Positions 11,440-24,309 of a stretch of DNA of 64,000 nucleotides are shown piece after piece. This DNA is from Rachycentron canadum. Lineage: Eukaryota > Chordata > Actinopteri > Carangiformes > Rachycentridae. Location of the stretch: positions 25,705,320 through 25,769,319 of the forward strand of contig CM076650.1 in the NCBI GenBank assembly GCA_038496675.1, in the 5' to 3' direction. Within the stretch, counting starts at the first letter, position 1. Every line of letters begins with the position of its first letter. Position numbers and translations under genes: made by a program. The notes under the pieces were generated by a model, which did not search any database, was not told the DNA's origin, and worked only from the letters and a program-made list of their open reading frames with translations.

Positions 11440-11640
11440 AAATACCAGCCCAATATGTCCAAGGAACACTCTGCTGACCTCTACAATAAAGTTGTGGTGA
11501 GGAATAGATTAACAAGGCTGTAAAACCATTTCCGAGCTTGGAGTTCCCTGGAGCACGGTGGCATTCTTATTCAGTCTGACACAGGATCTTCCCAGAAGAG
11601 TGGGATAAGCTCTCAAAATCAAGGAAAAGAAGCCCCTTGC
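11440..11640 (+). mobile_element. probable Tc1-like transposon remnant
   Basis: The stretch around CCAAGGAACACTCTGCTGAC, followed by AAGGCTGTAAAACCATTTCC and TTCCCTGGAGCACGGTGGCA, resembles the N-terminal DNA-binding part of Tc1-like transposase genes, which commonly encode a run like the last in teleost copies. The reading frame is lost. No terminal inverted repeats were identified. It lies in the tenm3 intron at 11127-12594, opposite to the gene. Confidence 0.5.
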
Positions 11641-12594
11641 TGTAACAGACTATGCTATGTATGTGTGTGCAATATTTATGGCACTATAATTACGCTCATT
11701 TGTTATACTTACATGAGTTGCAACATATGACTTAAGCTCTTTCTCTGAATTTTACAGGCTTGTGATATAACTCTTGATATACCCAACCCTAGTTCACATG
11801 GCCAGATTGCATTGACAGCCTCATTTGTAGTATGATTCCTGTTTTAAGATCATTAATGACAGTACAGTTCTGGAACAGCTGAAGATTCATGGAAGCATTC
11901 AAAGTGCTTGTGAATGGAAAAGATATAAAGGATAATATATTTTCCTTTCGGACACTGATGACTGATGGATGGAAAAAGAGGTAGAAAAGCAGGTACACAC
12001 AATAATAAAGGATCAGATTCGAAACCCTTTTTCAAGATTGTATTATTGTCTCCAACAGAAATGTGATCTAACAATAACAGGTATAGAGAGCAAACAATGA
12101 AATCCATCACAGTAAAAATAAGTTATGAATGCCATCGTTAGTACTATTAAAAGATAAACTTAGATGTAAATATGTGTTACTAGTGTAAAACATTCAATAC
12201 ATTAATGGCAGAAGAGATTCTGCTTCACAAGTGTTGCCTTGTAGCGATGGCCCGACAGCAGGAGCTGACTCCACGGGCAGGTGGAGGTGCTGTTGGGCTG
12301 TTTTTTCATCGGGTCATTCTGAGGTTTAAGTGCCCACCCAATCTACCAACTGACCATCCGTTCCCTCACTGCTGCCTGAGATGAAGTTTGTGTAGATGGG
12401 TAAGAGAAGTATATATAGTAAAAAAAAAATCATTGTGGTGAATTAAAAACTATTAATGACTAGGAAAGAAGAAAGAAAGAAAGAAAGAAAAAAGAAAGAA
12501 TGATAAAGAAATGATATAGAGAGACATTGGGTTGTGGCGGGGTAGAGGGAGCACAGAAACTTTAAATTGAATAAATGTTTATGTCGGGACTCAC

Positions 12595-12714
12595 CATTGT
12601 CGGTGGACACCATAAAGGTGTTGGGGGTCGTATCTCTTCCTCCTCCTCCATTTTCGAATGCTCCATATCCCTCACTCTCCTGAAGCTGCCAGTTTAGACC
12701 AAACAGGTGCATAG
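12595..12714 (-). CDS. tenm3: teneurin-3 first extracellular linker exon
   Basis: This 120-nt exon has acceptor TTTTTCTAG|CTATGC and donor AATG|GTGAGT, starting and ending in phase 1 after completing Ala from the previous exon. It encodes AMHLFGLNWQLQESEGYGAF, then ENGGGGRDTTPNTFMVSTDN. The MHLFGLNWQLQ start is the conserved end of the membrane helix and the first extracellular residues of teneurins. The rest is a weakly conserved linker; its Gly run comes from a short GGA repeat. A 9-kb intron separates it from the transmembrane exon. Confidence 0.95.
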
Positions 12715-14561
12715 CTAGAAAAAGGAGGGGGGAAAAAGGGGGAGGGAAACAGCAAGAGCAAGAGAAAAACAGTGAGGTTAATACAATTTACAAGAAGATA
12801 AGAAGCAAGAGAAGATGAATAAAATAATGGGAAATTGGGGACAGATGAAGACAAAGGACAGATAAAACGAAGAAAATCGTGAACAACAAAAGTAACAGGA
12901 GGAGGATATATGTAAAGAGGAGAAAAATAGGAAAGGGAGAACAATCAGATAGGAAATGACGGAGTAATTAAGGGGGGTGATTATATGATAAAAGAGGACA
13001 ACAGAGAAGAAACAAATGATAAACGTGTCTGTCTGTGTCAAAACAAGACACATTAAGTGTGAGCATAAGGCATGGTTGCATATACCTCTTGCAGCTGGGT
13101 GAAGCATATTGAGCACTAGCAGCATGTTTCTGGAAACATGAATAATATCTATGATGTTCTCAAGCGCGGTAGATTAAGTGTGCAACTGTACACGCATACG
13201 CAAAGACACACACACACACATACACTAGTAGCCAGGGACACATAGCATCAAAGGAAGCCCCCTGCAGCTAATCTGACATAATGCAACACGACACTCACCT
13301 TCTCTTTCTCTCTATGTGTGTCTTTGTGTGCATATGTGCCCTTGAGCTTGTAAATCATCGAGATTTTTCAGAGGCCGTAAAACAGTTAGATTTGCATCAA
13401 ATAACATCCACACCCATGACACCAATTTCTATTCACCATCACACCTTCCTCAATCTTTAATCCAGACCTATGATGTATTCTACACAGCATCTGCTGAATC
13501 GTGCTGATTGTCTGGTGAAGGACCACACAGCTGACGTGGCATTTTACAAAATGAAGCAGCAGTGGAGGGATTTTGTGCTTTGCCTTGTCTAAAAGAGAAT
13601 TGCACACAGTAGTTTAGTACCGTCGTATTTGTTTACACTTAAGTGTTGGTGGTGAGCACCATATTGCACCGTTCCCAGTCTCATTCTGTTGGATTCAGGG
13701 AAAAGAATGTCTCCAGTATGAAAAGTGCTGTTTATTTGGGAAAAAAAAAAATCTGATTTCTATGGAATACTATTGGCCTGGGGATAACAGGTCTAAAGTA
13801 GTTCTGAAAATGTAGAAGATGCATCTAAACCTGCCGCTCATATACTATGTATGTTTAAACGAAACCATTAAGGGACATGGCGAAAGTCAGACCCACTCTG
13901 TTAACCTGAACTTACTCAGCCCAAGTTAGAATACCAACACTGGCTGGACCACAATGCATCACCAAACAAGGAGCATCCACGGCCAACAGGAGCAAAATCA
14001 CATTTTTACCGCTATTGCTCTTGAATCCATGTATCCGACACGTTCACATACAGTCCTGTTGTAACAAAGTGGGACATCACCTGGAACCCGTAAGATCTCA
14101 TTTACTGAAACTTGCGCCTGGCTATAATGGGTCCTCGGTATGGTCTCAGGGTGGAACCATAACATCCCACGAGTGTACATAACATGCTGATGCCATAACA
14201 ATCAAAAGTAGTAACTTGTTGTGTTGGAGGGTTTGTGTGGGAATGTGAAAGCAGATATTATAGGGAGAGTTGAGTGAAGGGCCTATTGGTGAGCCACCCT
14301 CATCACATACATACACACTGCTCTGCCTCATTAAATTAGAGCCATGCTGTGCTAGCCCGTTACCCACTATGCTTCCTGGTGAGAACAAGAGCAAAGGGTC
14401 ATGGGGAGTGCCGACAGGGGCCTGTGTGTGAGTATGCGGGTCTATGTGTGTGTCTTTGTGTGTTTCTGTGTGATAAATAAGGAGGATTAATGGGCGTGGT
14501 AACATTCATACAAGAGTGGTTCTCCCTATCAGCACATTTTTGGGAAATCTCTTTAGTAACA

Positions 14562-14895
14562 GCATCCATCCATGATCTATACCGCTTATCTATCAGGGTC
14601 GTGGGGCGACCGGAGCCAATCCCAGTTGACATTGGGTGAGGGTGGGGTACACCCTGGACAGGTCACCAGTCTATCACAGGGCCGACATGTAGAGACACAA
14701 AGAGGCATAGGACCATTCACGCTCATACTCACATGTGCAATTTTGAGTCACCAATTAACCTAAACGTCTTTGGACTGTGGGAGGATGCCGGAAAACCTGG
14801 ATGGAGCCCACACAGGCACTGGGAGAACATACAAAACTCCACACAGAAAAGCCCCAGGCCCAGGAATCTAACCACTGGCCCAACGTGCCGCCCAT
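14562..14895 (+). repeat. widespread teleost interspersed repeat
   Basis: The block runs from CATCCATCCATGATCTATACC through GGGTACACCCTGGACAGGTC, GAGTCACCAATTAACCTAAA and TTTGGACTGTGGGAGGATGC to GGGAGAACATACAAAACTCC. These are hallmark strings of an interspersed repeat that is very common in ray-finned fish genomes; I do not assign a family name. It is one of the best signs that the window is from a fish. It lies in the intron between the transmembrane exon and the first extracellular exon. Short open frames in it are not genes. Confidence 0.8.
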
Positions 14896-15003
14896 ATAAC
14901 AGCAAATTTCAGTTAAACTTGGTTGATGATTTCATGAAAGTGAAAGTGTAGTCAAGAGTTAGGTTGAAAACTGTGACTACCTAGACAACCTAATAGGTTG
15001 AAT

Positions 15004-15034
15004 CACCTATTGTTAACAGTTTTAACAATAGGTG
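15004..15034. repeat. perfect hairpin, 13-bp arms, 5-nt loop
   Basis: CACCTATTGTTAA (15004-15016), loop CAGTT, then TTAACAATAGGTG (15022-15034). Intronic. Confidence 0.95.
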
Positions 15035-16589
15035 TTACTGAATTACAGAATTACAGAAATCTGTCATTTCTGTGCACGTGTGCTATTCACAAGAACATTA
15101 TGTGCTTTATGTCAAACTATGCCACCTTGTGGCAAACACATGCACACACAGACATGTAGAGAGAGAGAAAACAGGTGGTAGAGGTGAGTGTTGTATCAGA
15201 TGAGCTGCAGGAGGCTTCCTTGTGTTGCCGTTGCACTTATCAGGTCAACTGGAAGAGTACTTTAAAGTTGTACTCAAGCACAAGTGAATTACTTGTGCTC
15301 AGATACAAGAACAAAGTTCTTTACTTCTTTACTTCTTTATAGTTTTAAAAATGGAGACCACAACAACAGGATAAAACTATGAAATGAAAGTACATCCTTA
15401 ACGCCCATTAGTATTTCATTGCATAGCCCATATATTATGCCAGTTTCTATCCAACAGTTATGCAATTTTAATGCTATAAATTGTCGGATAGATTTGTTGA
15501 TTAAACTCAATAATCATTGCAGATGTGGGTGTAATTCAGACTACCTTCTATAAATGGGACAAAATAATGGAAACACCAGGGATCTAATGTGCAAACATTA
15601 CGTACGCACAAAACGTTCTGTTTGCCACCTTTCACACGGTTGGATGTATCAAGAGTGGAATGAATGTGAGAATTTGCTCACTTCCACACTAGCTTCCGAT
15701 CTGCTGAATGCATGTTTCTAATGGTGTTACTCAACTGCTGAGACTTAAGACGTTTCTGTAGAAACTATTCCTGAAACTGATTTACAGCACAAACACAACA
15801 ATAACATCCACTTCCACACATGCTGTGTGAAAATACATGCCCAAATAGCAACAGCATCTTTGGCCTTGTTAGAGGACATAGAGGATGGCAGAATAAGAGA
15901 AATTCTGATAACCAGGATGATAATACTGCCAATTTGTGCGACTGCAGCTCAGCCAGTTTCCCCTGATGTATTCAGAGTGACCAACTGTACACATGTACTG
16001 CTACAAAGGCACAATCAGAGGACCAAGTTGTCTATGTAGAACATACTTTCATTCCATCAATGTACAAATATATGATGCACAAATGCAACTGACTAATACT
16101 GTGGCAAGGTGACCTTAATGAATCCATGACTCATTTATCCTAACATACAGCATGGTAAGGAAGAGACCGCGAGTATGTGCATGACAGGTGGCTTCTGGGT
16201 AAGTAATTGATTCATAATTTTTTTTTTTAAGTAAAGTAAAGTAAAATGTGTCAAAAATGGTTGTGCATTGTTAGCACCATAATTGTTGTGCATTATGGCA
16301 CTACAGAGACACCCTGGCTTACAAATCATCTTCTCAACACATAAATGGTACAATTACTTTTCAGTGAGGATGAAAAACAACCATTCCAACTGAAATTGCA
16401 ATCACACATCGTAATAGCAATATCTGCCTGCACAATTTGATATGATATATAAATAAAATTACATATAACGCAGCCCTAAGACCTTCACAAAGTGAATGAC
16501 TTTATTGTATTATCATGTCCACCATCTCCACCACACTTTCCCAGTCAATTATTATTATTATTATTATTTTTTTTTTTTTTTATTGTTGA

Positions 16590-16858
16590 TGTCAGAAGAA
16601 AGATTTCTTATTGACATCATTTCACATAGACATGCACTAGAGATCTGACAAACTCTCGCCAATGAGACTTGTGTTTGTTTTCCAGGGTGCGCAACATCAG
16701 GAGGAGGGTCCTCTTTCCACTGGACTCCTCCCCTTTAAATACCACCATATCTACATCTGTGGACATCCCAGGTCCCTTAGAGAATCTGGCTCTTAGTTCT
16801 ACTGGCAGCAGTAACTAGGATGTGACCTGTCCATCTTCTTGTTGTGTTCTGTATAACA
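16590..16858 (-). repeat. possible 3' LTR of the gypsy fragment
   Basis: On the minus strand the block begins TGTTATACAGAACACAAC right after the purine run AAGGGAGGGAG and ends near CTTTCTTCTGACA. The length of about 270 bp and the TG...CA ends fit an LTR. A TTTAAA box and an AATAAGAAA string lie inside in the expected order. Without a second copy to compare, the ends are inferred. Confidence 0.45.
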
Positions 16859-17088
16859 CTCCCTCCCTTAGCTCCAATCACTTCCTTCCTTGAAGCCACA
16901 AACCTGATGCCTCTCCAGCTTGTTCATGCCGCACCAAGCTCTGTCATGCTGGCATCGGTGTGGATGATGTATTTGTTCAATTTGGGGGTTAGCAAAGGGC
17001 TGTAGAGAGCTTGTGAATGAGCTCATCAAAATGCTCTGGAGTCCATCTTTCTCCAAATGATTCCTTTGGATGGAAATACTGAGTCATT

Positions 17089-17123
17089 TTCTCTCTCCCT
17101 CTACTGTAGAGAGGGAGAGAGAA
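17089..17123. repeat. perfect hairpin, 14-bp arms, 7-nt loop
   Basis: TTCTCTCTCCCTCT (17089-17102) pairs with AGAGGGAGAGAGAA (17110-17123). It lies inside the decayed gypsy fragment and is of low complexity. Confidence 0.85.
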
Positions 17124-18079
17124 GAGGTGGGGACCTTGTCGTGAGATCACCGAGAGGCTTGGTGATCCTCAATTAATCCTTCAGAAACCGTCGCAGTACC
17201 CAGAAAAAACCCAAGAAAGAGCAGATCCTCCGATCCTCTTGAGATTTGCCTCAACCCCATGCTGGGACACAATGTGACCAAGATATTTGAGCAGATGATT
17301 TTTCTGGAGATGATTTCAATTTATAAGGTCATCCAGGGACTTCAAGCAATGATAAGTGACTCTTGTCGAGAGTATGTAGAAGACAGGTGACGTCTGTGCA
17401 ATAGTGACCTGAGCAACCGCTCTGTTAGTTTTTCTATGGCACTTACTTTGTTTTCTAGTCCCTGTTTACCCTGCAACAGGGACAACTGTCTCTTCTCTTC
17501 AACCAGTTGTTTGGTTCACTCCCACAGTTAACTGCAAGGTTCTTCACAGCAGAAACAGTGCCAAGGACTGGGCCTGTTGGTTGTTGGTTGTCCTGAACTG
17601 GTCTGGCCTTCTTGATACCAGGCTGGTGCTGAACTTTCATGGAGCCATCTCTGACATCTGACAGTACGCAGACATCACTGACTGATGGCTCTTAACCTGA
17701 GGTGTAGTCACCTGAGCTTGGACCTTGGCAAGCTGCTGCTTCTTACCTCTTGTTTTCATCTCTACTGGATGACCCAGGTGGCAATTCTGAGCCGCTGTTT
17801 TCACGTGTGCGACTTGGGCTTGAATGTCAGCAATCGGTCATTTCAATGTTCAACGTTGATTTCAGCTGTGTCTCAGTTGGCCTTACGGGGAGTCATAGTC
17901 TGCATGACACCAACTTCAGCTTGTATCTCATTATTCTTTCTTCAGCAGCTCAGTCTCAGTGATCTCTCCTTCGGGTGCAGCACAAATTTTAAGTTAGACT
18001 GCTGCAGCTCGTAGCTGAGGGACAGTAGAGCTTTGCTTATGCAGTGCAAGGGGCTTCCTAACACTGCACAAAGACACTG

Positions 18080-18990
18080 ACAATGAGTCACTGAGAAGTA
18101 ACAACAAACTAACCAACCTACCGATTCAATTTTCAGGGCTGCCACAGATTCACAATAAACCAAATGGCATTTATGTGCTAGCTTTGATTTAGGAGCCTCA
18201 GCAGACTGAAACAATAACATGACATGCCATGTTCTCAACTCTACCTCTTTCGCTCTAACATCTTGTTGCCTGTTAGAGGTTTTTACAATGGGATGTGGAG
18301 AAAGAGTAGAAAAAGACATCGCTGACACAGACATTAAAAATGTTGGATTTAATGTTACAAAACATCCAATACACTGGGACTGATTAAAATAGCCACCTCA
18401 GTTTCTTTTTAGGTAAAGCTGCACATCAACCCTGACGTCAAACGCGGCATGCAATTCCACGTTTGCCAGTAGTTGGGATGCTCTTGAAACTTGAAGCTGA
18501 TGACACTATGGGTTTCACCCGTTGTCACTCATCTTAAAGAACCTGACAAATTAAAAATCTTTGTGGACAAGTGCCACACTAACACAGCCATAGAGGTCGG
18601 ACACCACACCCCTCCTCTAATGGATGCCGTTATTCATCAGCTAAATGCAGCTACGCTTTCTTCCAGTCTGGGTCTTAGGTCTGAACACCACCAGCTAGAG
18701 TTTCAGCTAGACAGTAGATACATGACCATTCACCTCGGACTGAGGTCCAACAAACAAGCGCGTTTTGACTCATAATCCGCTGCCAAGGTATTTCAAAATG
18801 TTCTTTGTCAAAAACTTGCAGTGATGGAATCATCGTCTTTGGGCTGAGAATGGCAGCCTCGGAGCACTGTTCCAGAAACCTAAAGAAAGTGCTCTCACGC
18901 TCAACCATGAAGAATTTAAGTGCAAAATAAAGTCCAATGTTCAAAAATCTTTGGCTTTATCTTGTGCGCACAAGGTGTCTCTAAACAGTG
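18080..18990 (+). mobile_element. second decayed Ty3/gypsy fragment, reverse transcriptase part
   Basis: Plus-strand frames give, in order, GLIKIATSVSF (about 18380-18412), KLHINPDVK (about 18415), WVSPVVTHLKEPDKLKIFVD, then DAVIHQLNAATL, GLRSEHHQLEFQLDSRYM and HLGLR (to about 18760), and KVFQNVL after a frame break. These match in order the protease-to-reverse-transcriptase region of a teleost gypsy family. The usual Ser-Gly-Tyr-His-Gln-Leu-Glu motif is changed to SEHHQLE. The YVDD-type catalytic region is lost to stops near 18830. It points the opposite way from the fragment just to its left and appears to be a different family. Confidence 0.75.
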
Positions 18991-20173
18991 TAACCTCAAT
19001 GTTTAGCTTATTCACTATTTATTACTGAAACGGACACTGAAGGGAATTATTAGATTCTACAGACGTTTGGGTATTTTTGAAAAGTACTGAACCAAAAAGA
19101 ACTGAATCATTAAAAACTCAACTGGAGTTGCAAAGATACTTGCATCATAAGGGTTTACTGATCTATGGCCTGGCTCAATTAGGAAGGTTACCTATGTGTC
19201 TCTTATTATAGATATTGTTTGCAATTGTTTTGTCACTTTTTGTTTCACTTTGTCAACATGTAGTGCACCAGTTAATCTTCTAATATATAGTAATAAAGAC
19301 TGACTGTGGTATATTTTAATAACAATTTACAAAACACAGACATTTCTCTGAACAAAGTATATATATCTTCCAATATGAGGTCAATCCAAGTAGAAATAGA
19401 GACACACGCCAAATATAACTGACACGTACACATTTCTTAGAAAAACACACATGAACAGGCAGGCATCATATGCTGTCTGGTATGTTGTTATGTAAGTTTG
19501 TCAAGGCCAAAAGTACTGCGTATGTGTATAGAAGTGTGTGTCTGGGGTATATGCATGTGCCAATCAAAACATTTGCACCCTTGTGTATACTGTATGTATA
19601 TGCAGTGCATGTGTGCAGGCACATGTGTGTTGCCTTTATATATTCCTGTGTGTCATGTGCAGCTCTGTGCCTATTTTAATCCATGGTCTCACACACACAC
19701 ACACACACACACAAGCCTGCGGCAAGAGATCTCGAAGTTCAAGGACCATCTGAGCTCCAATCTTAATTGCTTCTATTCATTGTGGGAATTGATGACCTTT
19801 CAAAAAAAATATACTGCTCTTCTTCACCTTTGACTTTTCTTCCCTTTCTCTCTCTCTCTTTCTATCTTTCTATCTGGGCTTCATGTCCCTTGCACAGACC
19901 CCTAACAAGGAAAACTACCCTGATAGTTTCAAAGTGATGTAAGGGGGAAGAGAAAGCACTGAAAGGTGGAGTAAGCAGTGAACCCAGTAAATATCCGCAC
20001 ATTGTCCACTAACTATCCAATCTGTGTGTACGCACTGAAAAAACACAGTGTTCCTACTCAGCTCTGGCTCTGTGAAGTAGCTTTGACTAAGACACACAAC
20101 AATATTCCAGCCATTCAGCAACATGCAGGACATGGGAAACAGAAGAGGTGAAAAGGGGAAGGCGGCCATGGGA

Positions 20174-20176
<3 letters not shown>

Positions 20177-20204
<28 letters not shown>
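20177..20204. repeat. (GA)n microsatellite
   Basis: Uninterrupted AG/GA dinucleotides in the transmembrane-side intron. Confidence 0.95.
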
Positions 20205-21678
20205 TAAATCTGTCACCCGCTAACAGGGGTAGGAGAAAGAATCGGCTAACCCTTCATCACTGGCAGATCATGTGGAATTGTGAACAAATTGATGGGACTG
20301 CAGACAAGAGACAGATAGATGGACTGTTCTCCAGTGAGCATTTAAAGGTTAATATAATTTCCTTCCTTTCCTTTTTGAACCGAAGCCTGTACTTACAAAT
20401 ATGTTGGACTTATTCTAAAGTTTAAAGAGGTTAATCATATCAGAGACGCCTCTTGAAATAAGGGTTCAGATAAGTGCAAAATTGTGATATTTTCAACACA
20501 AAGATTGAATCAAAAATGTATGAAATGAAATTTGAAACTCGATGCAATGTCACATATTTCTCATTTGATGTAATTGCACAAACTAGACTATTCCTATACA
20601 GGGCTTAAAGGCACATTTATTGGAGCTGCCAACATTTGTAATTACACATGCAAAATATTGCATGTAAATATAACATTGTTAATGATGTAGACTTCTATTA
20701 ACCCATAATAATTTCGATCTTAAAATAATTAAATTCCATTCTGATGATTTGAGCGTGTCAAAATTGAATCAGTCTAATTTATAAAATGTTGGTTAAAAGG
20801 AAATGTTGGACATTCAATATGCATTACAAATGTATCATTTAAACATTAAACGGGTAACTAAAGTGATAAATGTTGTATTCGCAAGATGTTTTAGGTATTT
20901 TTAAGTGTCTGTTTTGCAAATACTATATGACCAATGCCTGGAAAAGAAAAGAAGTGCAAAATATGTCACAGAATCTATGTTCTTTTATATATCTCAGAGT
21001 ACATAACAGATTTCACCTCTAGCTTTGTGAGCTTTGTCTAACCCTAAATCAACTTGACATTGAAATCTATCTTAACTCTGCTGGGAATTGTTACTCTGAG
21101 AAGATTCCTGTTGTGCACAAAGTATTCCTACTATTTGGTGAAGTGTCCGTCATCATTTTGAGCTGGACTTTCTAATGGTTAAGTTCCTACATTTTCACAC
21201 TGCAGTGGCCACGGGGCCCCTAATTATTGATTCTAAGACTGTGATGGTGCAACTCGCCAACAGTGTATCACCGAAACCATGTAACCATGTTCCGATGTGG
21301 ATTCTAGCTACAAGTCACCACAAAATCTGCCTGACATATCACCCTACACTTAACACCCAGTAAAACAGCAGTGAAGAAGAGAGAGAGGAAGAAAAACCTA
21401 AAGCCTGAAGAAATGAAAACCCTGGCAGTCTGGTTATCTGATGGGCTCACACCACAGAATGAAAACCAGAGCATACAGCAAAAAAAGAGCAGAAGGACGG
21501 CTGACGCGGAGAAGGCCAGACAGGGGGGGAAACTGGACAAGATTGGAAGAGATGATGAGGGATTAACAGTGGACAAATGAGGAGAAGAACAAATACAAGT
21601 CTCGTTTGTTACCCTGGCCTAGGCCAAACTAAACCTGCACAGCAGTGATTTGTGTGTGTGTGTGAGTGCGTGCGTGAA

Positions 21679-21711
<33 letters not shown>

Positions 21712-21735
21712 CAAACAAAAAGTGTGTGGTCCTAC

Positions 21736-21800
21736 CTATGCAGTAACAAAGGAGTACAGATAGCAGTACAGATAGTCCTACTGCACTGAGGGCTGTACAC
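21736..21800 (-). CDS. tenm3: teneurin-3 transmembrane exon
   Basis: This small 65-nt exon has acceptor TTCTTCCAG|GTGTAC and donor ATAG|GTAGGA, starting in phase 2 and ending in phase 1. It encodes CTALSAVGLSVLLSVLLCYC plus Ile, a hydrophobic run of about 20 residues that forms the single membrane-spanning helix. It directly follows the basic KKTSKYCSW segment of the previous exon and continues into AMHLFGLNWQLQ of the next. This gives the known type II arrangement: N-terminus in the cytoplasm, C-terminus outside. The two Cys near the extracellular end replace Ser and Phe of the human form I recall. Confidence 0.95.
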
Positions 21801-22079
21801 CTGGAAGAAAAACAAACAAACAATTGTTGTTGCTGTCACTTTCCTTGTTAACAGTTTTGCACCAAATAAATCTTCACATTCCAAAGAAACTATACATTCA
21901 TTGTTTCAGCTTCACATTTAACGACTTTAATATCTAACTAACTTCAGCTGCCAAGACTGAGTGAACCGTTAAATGAATCAAACCTTCAATATTCAACAAT
22001 AAAATGTCACACAATGTTGTCATGAGAGCCAATTCTTTGGTACCCAGCCGATGCCAAGATTCAGAAAACGCTGTAAAGT

Positions 22080-22150
22080 CGTTTTTATTTATATGGTGCC
22101 CAGTTTACAACAGAGGTTATGTCAATGTAGCGTTACATTTTTCATTTTTT
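22080..22150 (+). repeat. short interspersed repeat fragment (possible)
   Basis: TTTTTATTTATATGGTGCCCAG followed about 20 bases later by AGGTTATGTCAATGTAGCGTTACATTT resembles the TTTATTTATATAGCGCC...GCGCTTTACA core of fish interspersed repeats. A similar core is at 50359-50415. The match is partial. Confidence 0.35.
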
Positions 22151-22825
22151 TTCCCAATAGTACTGCAGGTATCGTATCAAACATCAAACTCAAAGGGAAG
22201 AGAGAAGCGGAAACACTAAACAAGATGAAATGGAACAAAAGGTCCCTTTGACTTGTGGAATAAAAACTCAGCAAGCCTGGCGTATGGAGATAGTTTGCTC
22301 TCGACATGGCTCATCAGAGGCATCAAGTTACAGATGACTAACAGCCAAAATGCAAACAGTGTCGCACAAGATTTCAAAAGAAAGGAAGAAACACCTCAGA
22401 CTTATCTAAGCAGCTCACAGAGACATCTGTGCTCAGAATTCAGACTTGAGTGGGCTTCACTTGCTGAGCTTCGCAACTGCCAACAAAGGCTAACGTTAGC
22501 TTGCTAAGGCTAACAGCGACAGCTCATGTGAGCTGGATGCTCACAACATTTTTTCTGTTATTGGCGGCCATTGTTCAGTCCACACTGAGTGTGTGTGAAG
22601 GGGCACTTACGGGTGTGTGTGTGTGCATGTGTGTGTGTGTGTGTGTTATACTGTGTGTGCAGCAGCTTAGATTGCTTCATGTTGGAGAAGGGAGCGGGTG
22701 GGGTGAGCGAGTGGAGCCGAGTCATTTGCTTTCGAGTTCAGATCGGAGGATAACTTGCTTTACAGCCGTGTACTTTAAGCACTGTGCAACAGGACCTTGG
22801 TTCCTTCCTGCTCATCCCATCTTAC

Positions 22826-22999
22826 CTCCATGAGCAATACTTTGAGGTTTTCTTGAATTTGAAGGCAGAGCGGGACAGGGTATTCCTTGGCAATGGCCTA
22901 GTAGGTGGGGAGTACACTGAGCCTGTTGCCATAGTGTAGCCAGGAGTTGCCGTGGAGAAGAGGGGGGTGGTGCCTGTACCTGTCTTAAAAAGGAAATGC
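22826..22999 (-). CDS. tenm3: teneurin-3 cytoplasmic exon next to the membrane
   Basis: This 174-nt exon has acceptor TTCCTCCAG|GCATTT and donor GGAG|GTAAGA, starting and ending in phase 2. It encodes HFLFKTGTGTTPLFSTATPG, then YTMATGSVYSPPTRPLPRN, then TLSRSAFKFKKTSKYCSWR. The TGTGTTPLFSTATPG run is a teneurin-3 signature, differing clearly from the other paralogues. PPTRPLPR is a second proline-rich motif of the intracellular domain. The Lys-rich FKFKKTSKYCSW end is the basic juxtamembrane stretch preceding the membrane helix and fits the positive-inside rule for a type II protein. Confidence 0.97.
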
Positions 23000-24309
23000 C
23001 TGGAGGAAGAGAGAAAACAAAGAGAGAGATACATTGTGTAGCATTAAATGGGACATTGCTTTTTGTTCACATGCACAGAAAATAAACTGCAGTACACAAC
23101 TCTCACATACTGTGGCCCCCTGTGCTAGCAGCAGCTAACTGTACATTTTGTTTTCTAGCCTAACAACAACTTCAAATGCACAGTTCAGTGGATTCAGACC
23201 TTGATTTCTGAACCTTAGTCCACAGCTTTTTGTACAAACACTGCTGACTTGAGGGCACTTGACTTATTCATTTTTAGTTAATTAAACTCAAGTCTGTGAA
23301 TTCTAAGCAATAATTCATTCTCATTACAAGTAAAATTGGCAGGGAAATGACAGGAAAGTTTTAAAATATATATATATTAACCACCTCCTGCAATATAATG
23401 TATCTAATTTAATATTTGGTGAAATAATAAATCCAGTAAATTACTGGAAAAGGTTCATGGTAAGATCTCTCCAAGTACTTCAGGTGTTATCATGCTGCTG
23501 GAGCAACCCAACTGATGGACATAAATACTATATTTATATAAGTTCTTAGTTAAGTCATACAAGTTCTTTTTCTGTCTGAGAACACTAACACAAATTTCCA
23601 AAGTGGGGAAAATCACTGGCACTTCCATGTGTGCCTGCAGTAATTACCAAGGTCAGAGTGTGTAATTAAAGACAGAACCCCAGCTAACAAGTGTCTGTAA
23701 TTACAATTAAATAGCTCTCTAACAAGGCTGTGTGATTAACAATTAGACACTATTATAACAAGGGGTCTTCAATTAATACCTGCCTCTAGGCTAAATGTGA
23801 AAAGAGTGAAGAGAGGGAAGACGACAGAAAGAGGAGAGAGCGGGAGTGAAAGGGGAACAGACTGAATGAATAGAGAAATAATATGATAACCAAACTACTG
23901 TGAGTGATTTGTGGTTTAAGCAGTTAACAGCTTTTAGCAAAAGAACATTTAAAGGAGATTGTTTTTCTATTTATTACAGCTCATGGAGATTAAAATATGA
24001 TGGAGAGGGAGCAACATGTTTACCACCACCATAATTCTCTTCTAAACCAGATGCATATTTTGTGGAGTTCCTGCCTTATATGGCTTTTAAGATAATTTTA
24101 TTTTCATGTCTTGGGCTTTTTCGTGGAGTAGAGGCATGTACGCCAGTGTGGCTACACTCATGCTGCACTTACTGTTGTTTGAATGCTGGATGAAGTTGGA
24201 TGTCTCGTGCTACAAAATAGGTGGTACAACGAGGTGACATAACGAAAGAGTGAATGTAGAAAATGTTATGTTAATATTGCATCTATGTTATTTTTCATGT
24301 AATGAAAAG

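Larger units (their letters stand above)
16590..17640 (-). mobile_element. decayed Ty3/gypsy LTR retrotransposon fragment
   Basis: Minus-strand translation shows pieces of a gypsy-type pol: KYLGHIVSQHGVEAN at about 17240-17290 (end of reverse transcriptase) and KYIIHTDASM with a following LGAA at about 16930-16975 (start of RNase H, with the Asp of HTDAS). Stop codons and frame changes interrupt it throughout, so it is dead. Downstream, a purine-rich run followed by TGTTATAC fits a polypurine tract and the start of a 3' LTR. The part from 17340 to 17640 keeps weak open frames but I cannot name a domain there. A matching 5' LTR was not found. Confidence 0.7.
12715..21735 (-). other. tenm3: tenm3 intron between the transmembrane and first extracellular exons
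   Basis: This 9-kb intron holds the teleost repeat at 14.6 kb, the two gypsy fragments at 16.6-19.0 kb, hairpins at 15004-15034 and 17089-17123, and simple repeats at 19690-19713 (CA) and 20177-20204 (GA). From 19.0 to 21.6 kb it is AT-rich, with nothing else I recognise. Confidence 0.75.
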
